DNA of 11,769 nt, from assembly GCA_003454335.1 (NCBI GenBank), contig DMKK01000005.1:1-11769 (forward strand). Reading direction: 5' to 3'. Both the position numbers and the translations under genes were made by a program. The stretch comes from Gammaproteobacteria bacterium. GTDB lineage: Bacteria; Pseudomonadota; Gammaproteobacteria; UBA9214. The notes under the pieces are model-generated. The model was not told the origin of the DNA. It did no database searches and saw nothing but the letters and a program-made list of their open reading frames with translations. This document shows, in pieces, positions 7,133 to 11,769 of the stretch. Position 1 is the stretch's first letter; each line of letters begins with the position of its first letter.

Positions 7133-7658
7133 AGTGTTGGCTGTTATAGCAGGCGAATACATCTGCAATAAATTGTTCACGCAGCCCCGGATCCTGCAGG
7201 CGTATCTCATCCGTGACGGGTAAATCGGGGTGAACTTTGATCAACACTGCGGCAAAAGCGCCTGTTCCGTCCGGCTTTGCCTGTTTGCCCTGTTCCGTCC
7301 AGGTCGTTACTCCCTCGATACCACAGCTGGGTGAGCGGGCCTTGAAGATATATCCACAGATGTCCGCAAATTCCCTGGCGATACGGTTGCCATAATCCTC
7401 CAGCTTGCGGGTGACATCGATGTTCGGGTTGTTTACGCCCCTTATGCGTATACCCTGTCCAGTATGGACCAGTTGAATGGGTTCACGCGGAACACCCAGG
7501 CCGATGGCCACCTCCGGGCAGCAGGGCTGGAACTCGAAGAGGTCGGCTAGCTGCGTGTTGATTAGTAGATCGTATCTGTGGCCGCCGTCATAGCGGACCT
7601 GCTCGCCCAGCAGGCAACTACTTATTCCGACGGGGGGAGGGCCGGGGTTGTCGGTCAT
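7128..7658 (-). CDS. DUF523 (TudS-like) iron-sulfur protein
   Basis: A 176-residue stand-alone DUF523 protein. Members of this family include TudS, a [4Fe-4S] thiouracil desulfidase that removes sulfur from thiouracil. The conserved blocks are all present: GISSCLLGEQVRYDGGHRYD with Cys15, CCPEVAIGLGVPREP with Cys46/Cys47 and Glu49, and KARSPSCG with Ser111 and Cys112. That gives the three cluster Cys plus the Glu and Ser thought to act in TudS. There is no DUF1722 domain as in the longer YbgA-type fusions. I chose ATG 7658; a GTG at 7673 would add five residues, and neither has a good ribosome binding site. It lies 89 bases downstream of rpoH with no clear terminator between, so read-through from rpoH is possible. 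The actual substrate is unknown. Confidence 0.85.
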   Translation of the reverse strand: MTDNPGPPPVGISSCLLGEQVRYDGGHRYDLLINTQLADLFEFQPCCPEVAIGLGVPREPIQLVHTGQGIRIRGVNNPNIDVTRKLEDYGNRIAREFADICGYIFKARSPSCGIEGVTTWTEQGKQAKPDGTGAFAAVLIKVHPDLPVTDEIRLQDPGLREQFIADVFACYNSQHS

Positions 7659-7747
7659 GTACCGTAAACTCACGGTGTGAGTGTGCCATTAGATGGGTGA
7701 CTGCAGGTGGTTTTGCAGGTCGACCTTATCGATCAGTTCCAGGCTGT

Positions 7748-8617
7748 TCAGGCCGTCATCGTTTTCTTCAGCTTGTTGATGGCATTTTTCTCCAGCTGAC
7801 GAATCCGTTCGGCTGAAACCGCATAGCGCGCGGCCAGATCATGCAGCGTGCTTTTATTATCCGTCAGCCAGCGTTCTTCGAGAATGGTACGGCTGCGGTC
7901 ATCAAGTTGCTCCAGGGCGGTCGACAGGCTGCTGCTGGCATCACTATTCCAGTCATCCCGTTCAACCGTCAATGCCGGGTCGTTGGACTCGTCGCTCAGG
8001 TAAGCGGCTGGTGCGAAATGGTGAGCATCTTCGTCCTCATCGGCAGCCGTCAAATCGAAGCCAATGTCCTGCCCGCTGAGGCGGGATTCCATTTCCAGCA
8101 CAACTTCCGGTTTGACACCGAGGTCTTCGGCCACGCTGTTTACCTCATCCTGGTTGAGCCAGCCGAGACGCTGCTTTTTGCTGCGCAGGTTGAAGAACAG
8201 TTTGCGCTGTGCCTTGGTCGTGGCGACTTTCACAATGCGCCAGTTACGCAGGACAAATTCGTGTATTTCGGCACGTACCCAGTGGACAGCATAGGAAACC
8301 AGACGGACACCCGCGTCCGGGTCAAAGCGTTTAACGGCCTTCATTAGACCAATATTGCCTTCCTGGACCAGATCACCCAGTGCCAGCCCGTAACCGCTGT
8401 AGCCGCGGGCGATACGGACCACGAAACGCAAATGCGACATCACCAGTTCACGTGCGGCATCCAGGTCACCATCATTCTGCAGTCGCAAGGCCAGTGAGTG
8501 CTCTTCTTCGGCGGTCAACACCGGGATGCTGAAAGCAGCCTGGATATATTGATCCAGGTTGCCAGTCGGCAGCGGCAATGCAAGTGTTTGATTTCTTGTG
8601 ACTAAAGCCTGTGTCAT
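7748..8617 (-). CDS. rpoH: RNA polymerase heat-shock sigma factor RpoH (sigma 32)
   Basis: Alternative sigma factor that directs RNA polymerase to heat-shock promoters (chaperones and proteases). The 289-residue protein closely follows E. coli RpoH: N-terminal [11 protein letters not shown], region 2 with [17 protein letters not shown] and [19 protein letters not shown] (82-100), the RpoH-specific box QRKLFFNLR (137-145), an acidic stretch [11 protein letters not shown], and a C-terminal helix-turn-helix (about 256-283, [24 protein letters not shown]). The start at 8617 fits the family N-terminus and has AGAGAG 7 bases upstream; the open frame extends 13 codons further to 8656, but that part is leader. 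It lies downstream of ftsX in the ftsY-ftsE-ftsX-rpoH order known from Pseudomonas and E. coli. Its upstream region holds a CIRCE operator and several promoter-like elements. Confidence 0.97.
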   Translation of the reverse strand: MTQALVTRNQTLALPLPTGNLDQYIQAAFSIPVLTAEEEHSLALRLQNDGDLDAARELVMSHLRFVVRIARGYSGYGLALGDLVQEGNIGLMKAVKRFDPDAGVRLVSYAVHWVRAEIHEFVLRNWRIVKVATTKAQRKLFFNLRSKKQRLGWLNQDEVNSVAEDLGVKPEVVLEMESRLSGQDIGFDLTAADEDEDAHHFAPAAYLSDESNDPALTVERDDWNSDASSSLSTALEQLDDRSRTILEERWLTDNKSTLHDLAARYAVSAERIRQLEKNAINKLKKTMTA

Positions 8618-8624
8618 GGGTGAT

Positions 8625-8630
8625 CTCTCT
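8625..8630 (-). promoter_or_regulatory. Ribosome binding site of rpoH
   Basis: AGAGAG on the - strand, 7 bases before the ATG at 8617. It supports this start over the longer frame beginning at 8656, which lies upstream of the predicted transcription start of the proximal promoter. Confidence 0.65.
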
Positions 8631-8646
8631 ATATCAATGGGTTCTA

Positions 8647-8676
8647 ATACTAGCACTCAAAGCAATAGAGTGCCAA
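8647..8676 (-). promoter_or_regulatory. Proximal rpoH promoter, sigma70-like with extended -10
   Basis: On the - strand, TTGGCA (8671-8676, five of six to TTGACA), an 18-base spacer and TAGTAT (8647-8652, four of six to TATAAT). TGC stands directly before the -10 as in extended -10 promoters. Transcription would start near 8640, leaving a leader of about 24 bases, too short for the long mRNA thermosensor known in E. coli rpoH. The elements are read by eye. Confidence 0.55.
8650..8676 (-). promoter_or_regulatory. CIRCE operator (HrcA-binding inverted repeat) upstream of rpoH
   Basis: On the + strand, CTAGCACTC (8650-8658), a 9-base spacer and GAGTGCCAA (8668-8676). The CIRCE consensus is TTAGCACTC-N9-GAGTGCTAA; each arm matches 8 of 9 positions and the spacer is exactly right. 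CIRCE is the operator of the heat-shock repressor HrcA, normally placed before groESL or dnaK operons. Here it spans the -35 to -10 of the proximal rpoH promoter, where a bound repressor would block transcription. hrcA itself is not in the window. Confidence 0.82.
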
Positions 8677-8692
8677 TTTGGCAGGAAGTTCC
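8665..8692 (-). promoter_or_regulatory. Sigma E-like promoter of rpoH
   Basis: On the - strand, GGAACTT (8686-8692), a 16-base spacer and TCTAT (8665-8669). The sigma E (RpoE) consensus is GGAACTT with a 15-16 base spacer and TCTGA or TCTAA, so the -35 is perfect and the -10 misses one base. E. coli rpoH has a sigma E promoter (P3) with the same GAACTT-N16 spacing, as I recall it. The -10 and likely start site fall inside the CIRCE element. Confidence 0.45.
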
Positions 8693-8705
8693 ATGAAATC
8701 GGCGG

Positions 8706-8734
8706 CTTATATGAATCCTTGCGTCATTGGGCAA
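8706..8734 (-). promoter_or_regulatory. Distal rpoH promoter, sigma70-like
   Basis: On the - strand, TTGCCC (8729-8734), a 17-base spacer and TATAAG (8706-8711, five of six to TATAAT). It lies just after the ftsX stop codon and upstream of CIRCE, giving a leader of about 80 bases. HrcA at CIRCE could act on it only as a roadblock. Confidence 0.4.
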
Positions 8735-8741
8735 CCGGCTT

Positions 8742-9728
8742 TCAGGTGGGTTCGATGGCATCCAGATGCCGGCCAACAGCCAGCCATGATCCCAGCAGTC
8801 CCAGGCACATGCCGCCCATGACCAGTATCCAAAGCAGCTGGAAGGGCAGGGTTTCAAGGTGGAAGTCGCTTTGATAGAGGCCGGCGAGGTTTGAAACCGG
8901 CGCGGACAGCAGCCAGAAGCCGGTTTCAACCAGCAACCAGGCGATGATTGCGCCGAGTACACCGTACCAGAGTCCACAGTAGAGGAAGGGGCGGCGCACA
9001 AAGCCGTTGGTCGCACCAATCAGCTTGGTGACCAGTATTTCCTCGCGACGATTCTGTATTTCCAGCCGGATGGTATTGCCGATCATTAATAATACCGCCA
9101 GTGCCAGCAGGCAGCCGGTGATCAATATGCCGCGACGGGCAATATCCAGAATGGCGGCAAGTCGTTGTACCCACTGCAAATCGAGTTGTGCCAGCGCTGT
9201 TTCCGGAAGCCGGCTGAAGCGCTCGCGCAGGGCGCTTGCGGCTGCCGGGTCGGTGTAGCCACTGGCAGGTATCACCACCAGCACGGCTGGCAGTGGATTC
9301 TCGTCCAGCGCATCGAGGACATCTGCAAAGCCGGACCGCTGGCTGAATTCCTGCAATGCCTCGTCCGGGGTTACCAGTTGCACCGAATGGACTTCCGGCC
9401 ATTCCCTGACGCTTTTTGCCAGCCGGTCCGCGGCGCTCGCCGAGACGCTGTTTTGCAAGAACACGGACATGCTTGCCTGTCCATCCCAGGTGCCGCTGAG
9501 ACGTTCGAGATTATCCAGCAACAGGTACAGGCCGGCGGGCATGGCCAGTGCGATGGCGATGACGGCCGCCGTCATCAATGAGGCCACCCGGTTGCGGTAC
9601 AGGCGCCCCAGACTGTCGAGTGCAACCTGTGCATGCCGTTGCAAAAAGGTCCTGGGTGACAGCAGGCGGCGTAGCTGTGCATGCCAGTGATGCTGTGATT
9701 GACGCTGATTTTTGCGTGATCGTTTCAT
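8742..9728 (-). CDS. ftsX: Cell division ABC transporter permease FtsX
   Basis: Membrane partner of FtsE. FtsEX sits at the division ring and, through periplasmic loops of FtsX, controls septal peptidoglycan hydrolases via their activators. The 328-residue protein has a long basic cytoplasmic N-terminus (1-48), a first helix (about 49-71), a large periplasmic domain (about 72-198) containing SMSVFLQ and LPAVLVV, and three further helices (about 199-218, 249-272, 297-318). After helix 2 the conserved NTIRLEIQNRREEILVTKLIGAT matches FtsX coupling sequence. Its ATG overlaps the ftsE stop codon by 4 bases (ATGA), a sign of translational coupling. Confidence 0.96.
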   Translation of the reverse strand: MKRSRKNQRQSQHHWHAQLRRLLSPRTFLQRHAQVALDSLGRLYRNRVASLMTAAVIAIALAMPAGLYLLLDNLERLSGTWDGQASMSVFLQNSVSASAADRLAKSVREWPEVHSVQLVTPDEALQEFSQRSGFADVLDALDENPLPAVLVVIPASGYTDPAAASALRERFSRLPETALAQLDLQWVQRLAAILDIARRGILITGCLLALAVLLMIGNTIRLEIQNRREEILVTKLIGATNGFVRRPFLYCGLWYGVLGAIIAWLLVETGFWLLSAPVSNLAGLYQSDFHLETLPFQLLWILVMGGMCLGLLGSWLAVGRHLDAIEPT

Positions 9729-10396
9729 TCGCGATCAACCACAGAACCTGCAAGGCGACCGTGTTCCAGCGACAGGGCCGGGTAATCCAGTTCTTCAATC
9801 AGGGGGATATCATGGCTGGCGATCAGCACGCTTACGCCGACATCATTAAACAGGGCAAACAGTGCCATGATTTCGCGTGATAAATCGGGGTCCAGGTTAC
9901 CCGTTGGTTCATCTGCCAGCAGCAGCATGGGTTTGTTGACCACGGCGCGGGCAATACCGACGCGTTGCTGCTCACCACCTGACAGGGTGATCGGGTAAAG
10001 CCGTTCTTTCTTCAGCAGGCCCAGTTTGTCGAGGGCCGCACGCACCCGGCGTCCGATTTCCTGGTGCCGGTAACCGGCGATAATCAGTGGCAGGGCAACA
10101 TTATCAAACACAGTACGGTCAAACAGCAGGTGATGTTCCTGGAAAATAAAGCCGATCTTGCGGCGGATGTAGGGGATGCGCCGTTTGCCTATGCGGGAAA
10201 CATTCTGGCCATCGAGAAACAGCTGGCCACGTGTGGTGCGCTCGATCAGGGCGATCAGCTTCAGCAGGGTGCTTTTACCGGCACCGGAATGCCCGGTCAA
10301 AAAGGCCATGGCACCCTTTTCCATGTGAAAACTGATGTTGCTCAGTGCCTCATAGCCACCCGGGTAGCGTTTACTGATATTGGTGAAACGAATCAT
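9725..10396 (-). CDS. ftsE: Cell division ATP-binding protein FtsE
   Basis: Cytoplasmic ATPase of the FtsEX division complex; ATP binding and hydrolysis drive changes in FtsX. The 223-residue protein has every ABC motif: Walker A GHSGAGKST (35-43), Q-loop Gln86 in FIFQEHHLL, signature LSGGEQQR (138-145), Walker B MLLLADEPTGNLD (157-169, Asp162 and Glu163) and switch His195 in ASHD. The N-terminus MIRFTNISKRYPGGYEAL is typical of FtsE. It follows ftsY by 49 bases and overlaps ftsX by 4. No clear ribosome binding site stands before its ATG. Confidence 0.97.
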   Translation of the reverse strand: MIRFTNISKRYPGGYEALSNISFHMEKGAMAFLTGHSGAGKSTLLKLIALIERTTRGQLFLDGQNVSRIGKRRIPYIRRKIGFIFQEHHLLFDRTVFDNVALPLIIAGYRHQEIGRRVRAALDKLGLLKKERLYPITLSGGEQQRVGIARAVVNKPMLLLADEPTGNLDPDLSREIMALFALFNDVGVSVLIASHDIPLIEELDYPALSLEHGRLAGSVVDRE

Positions 10397-10422
10397 TTAA
10401 GGTCAGATAAAAGGATAAAGCT

Positions 10423-10468
10423 AAAAGAGAAAAGTATCCCCGGGTTCATGTTGTATCTTTTCTCTTTT
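10423..10468. repeat. AT-rich 12-bp inverted repeat at the ftsY-ftsE junction
   Basis: AAAAGAGAAAAG (10423-10434) and CTTTTCTCTTTT (10457-10468) are exact inverted copies separated by 22 bases containing CCCGGG (10439-10444). The right arm is inside the end of ftsY and the left arm lies in the gap before ftsE. On the - strand the structure ends in a T-rich arm, so it could act as a weak partial terminator; the stem is A/T-dominated. Pairing is seen directly; function is unknown. Confidence 0.45.
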
Positions 10469-11453
10469 CACTTGTATCTGTATCTGCATTAAACAGGGCA
10501 TCAACGAATTCAGTGGCATCAAACTCGCGCAGATTCTCGATACCTTCTCCCACGCCTATGAACCGTATCGGGATGTTCATTTTCTTTGCGATGGCAAAAA
10601 TAATACCGCCCTTGGCAGTACCGTCCAGCTTGGTGAGGGTGATGCCGGTCAGGCCAACTGATTCATTGAATTCCTGTGCCTGGTTGAGTGCATTCTGCCC
10701 GGTGCCGGCGTCCACGACCAGCATCACTTCATGCGGGATGCTGTCATCCAGCTTTCCCATGACGCGTTTTATTTTTTTCAACTCGTCCATCAGGTTGGTC
10801 TGGGTGTGCAGGCGCCCGGCGGTATCGGCAATCAGTACATCCATATTACGTGAACGTGCCGAGTTGAGGGCGTCGAATATGACAGAGGCCGAATCGGCGC
10901 CCTGTCGCTGCGCGATTACCGGCACATCATTGCGTTCACCCCAGGTCTGCAGTTGCTCGACGGCGGCGGCCCGGAAGGTATCACCGGCGGCCAGCATGAC
11001 CTTCAGTCCCTGTTGCTGGAAGCGGTGCGCGAGTTTTCCGATAGTCGTGGTCTTGCCGGCACCGTTGATGCCCACCATAAGAATCACCCAGGGACGGGTA
11101 TTTTCCGGGATGACCAGTGGCTGACTGACGGGCGCAAGTATTGCCTGCATGTGCCGGCGCAGGGCAGCCAGCAGTTCATCAGCATTTTTCACCTGACCCA
11201 GGGCCACCTGTTCGGTCAGTCGATCAATAATATCGCGGGTCGCATCGACACCGATATCGGCAACCAGCAGCATGGTCTCGATTTCCTCGATCAGGTCATC
11301 GTCAATTGCTTTACTGCCCAGCACCAGGTCGGCAACACCGCCTGTCAGGCTTTGGCGTGTACGTGAGAGGCCGTCCTTGAGCCGTTTAAACAACCCGGAT
11401 TTTTCAGGTTTGTCCTGTTTGGCCGTTGTTTTGTTTTTTCCGAAACCAAGCAT
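10446..11453 (-). CDS. ftsY: Signal recognition particle receptor FtsY
   Basis: SRP receptor GTPase that docks ribosome-nascent chain-SRP complexes at the inner membrane for delivery to SecYEG. The 335-residue protein has a short basic N-terminal tail (1-18) in place of the long acidic domain of E. coli FtsY, then the four-helix N domain (about 20-105) and the G domain. GTPase motifs: G1 GINGAGKTTT (128-137), DTFRAAA (158-164), DTAGR (210-214), TKLD (274-277) and GVGE (300-303). The family usually ends soon after the FVDALF helix; here a charged Thr/Asp/Lys tail of about 14 residues follows, encoded in part by the inverted repeat. No clear ribosome binding site is seen. It heads the ftsY-ftsE-ftsX block and diverges from the M16 protease gene. 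Confidence 0.97.
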   Translation of the reverse strand: MLGFGKNKTTAKQDKPEKSGLFKRLKDGLSRTRQSLTGGVADLVLGSKAIDDDLIEEIETMLLVADIGVDATRDIIDRLTEQVALGQVKNADELLAALRRHMQAILAPVSQPLVIPENTRPWVILMVGINGAGKTTTIGKLAHRFQQQGLKVMLAAGDTFRAAAVEQLQTWGERNDVPVIAQRQGADSASVIFDALNSARSRNMDVLIADTAGRLHTQTNLMDELKKIKRVMGKLDDSIPHEVMLVVDAGTGQNALNQAQEFNESVGLTGITLTKLDGTAKGGIIFAIAKKMNIPIRFIGVGEGIENLREFDATEFVDALFNADTDTSEKRKDTT

Positions 11454-11470
11454 GAAATTTATTGTCAGTG

Positions 11471-11507
11471 AATGATTAGGTGATCAAGGGTCGGATATCC
11501 TATCATT
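11471..11507. repeat. Imperfect inverted repeat in the ftsY / M16 protease divergent region
   Basis: AATGATTAGG (11471-11480) pairs with CCTATCATT (11499-11507) over 9 positions with one bulged base; the palindromes TGATCA and GGATATCC lie between. It sits between two divergent genes, where an operator could be, but I recognise no known binding site. Confidence 0.3.
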
Positions 11508-11539
11508 CTCTCCCCCCGTCCGGGTTAACTATTCTATAT

Positions 11540-11543
11540 GGAG
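11540..11543 (+). promoter_or_regulatory. Ribosome binding site of the M16 protease gene
   Basis: GGAG lies 7 bases before ATG 11551. It selects that start over an out-of-frame ATG at 11546. Confidence 0.6.
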
Positions 11544-11550
11544 CAGATGC

Positions 11551-11769
11551 ATGCGAAGTATGCTGTCAATATTCCTCCTGCTGGGCAGCCAGATGGCGCT
11601 GGCAGCCGGAGCCGTCACTGAATACCAGCTGGAAAACGGTCTCAAGCTGGTCGTCAAGGAGGACCACCGTGCCCCGGTGGTTATTTCACAGGTCTGGTAC
11701 AAGGTGGGCGCCAGTTACGAACATGATGGTATTACCGGGGTGTCTCATGTGCTGGAACACATGATGTTC
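11551..11769 (+). CDS. Periplasmic M16 family zinc protease (3' partial)
   Basis: The first 73 codons of a pitrilysin/insulinase-type (M16) zinc metalloprotease, open to the last base of the window. Residues 1-18 form a signal peptide (basic start, SIFLLLGSQMALA, likely cut after an Ala near 18-19), so the enzyme is exported. The N-terminal domain begins with TEYQLENGLKLVVKEDHRAP, a typical M16 opening, and includes the inverted zinc motif HxxEH as His66-Val-Leu-Glu69-His70 in SHVLEHMMF. His66 and His70 bind zinc and Glu69 is catalytic; the third ligand lies beyond the edge. M16 genes next to ftsY, on the other strand, are a known arrangement, for example in Pseudomonas. Whether a second inactive M16 gene follows, as is common, cannot be seen. 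Confidence 0.93.
   Translation, partial: MRSMLSIFLLLGSQMALAAGAVTEYQLENGLKLVVKEDHRAPVVISQVWYKVGASYEHDGITGVSHVLEHMMF

Noticed and set aside
7350..7358. DnaA box-like ATATCCACA
   Set aside because: A single near match inside the DUF523 coding region with no cluster around it; chance is the simplest explanation.
7689..7792. Open frame on the - strand after rpoH with gene-like codons (reads ...[19 protein letters not shown], stop TAA at 7689-7691)
   Set aside because: It has no ATG, GTG or TTG start after the nearest upstream in-frame stop, overlaps the end of a normal-length rpoH, and is short. It could be a gene remnant, but I cannot support that.
8662..8676. Sigma54-like promoter before rpoH (TTGGCAC ... 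TTGCT on the - strand)
   Set aside because: The GG to GC distance is one base short of the strict sigma54 spacing, and the match is better explained by the CIRCE arm and the sigma70 -35.
11480..11764. 94-residue + strand frame at the right edge
   Set aside because: It is out of frame with the M16 protease, whose signal peptide, ribosome binding site and HxxEH motif identify the real gene from 11551.

Overview
The window looks like a chromosomal segment of a gammaproteobacterium. The protein sequences, the gene order ftsY-ftsE-ftsX-rpoH, the caa3-type oxidase operon and the small DUF2909 gene inside it all point that way. Two conserved core blocks lie side by side and face each other. I saw no phage, insertion sequence, CRISPR or RNA-gene signal. 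No stretch over 300 bases lacks a gene.

Left block (1-7017, mostly + strand): biogenesis of a caa3-type cytochrome c oxidase. The order is coxB (subunit II with a fused cytochrome c domain, cut by the left edge), coxA (subunit I), a 36-residue membrane protein, ctaG/Cox11 (CuB insertion) and coxC (subunit III). A strong terminator follows. A small two-helix DUF2909 gene lies on the opposite strand. The + strand then resumes with a SURF1 gene, a membrane-anchored thioredoxin-like protein with a CxxxC motif, and ctaB/cyoE (heme O synthase). All three core subunits and several assembly factors are here, but heme A synthase (ctaA/COX15) is not found between the CxxxC gene and ctaB, where related loci often carry it.

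The junction (7018-7127) separates convergent genes and holds two overlapping, mutually exclusive hairpins; the first resembles a degenerate interspersed palindrome.

Right block (7128-11453, - strand), read right to left: ftsY (SRP receptor), ftsE and ftsX (division ABC system, overlapping by 4 bases), rpoH (heat-shock sigma factor) and a stand-alone DUF523/TudS-like protein. At the far right a periplasmic M16 zinc protease gene starts on the + strand, diverges from ftsY and runs off the window.

The most notable signal is the 124-base gap between ftsX and rpoH. It contains a near-consensus CIRCE operator (HrcA-binding inverted repeat, 16 of 18 arm positions, 9-base spacer) lying over a sigma70-like rpoH promoter. 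A sigmaE-like promoter partly overlaps it, and another sigma70-like promoter lies upstream. If real, the HrcA repressor circuit would control the heat-shock sigma factor itself.
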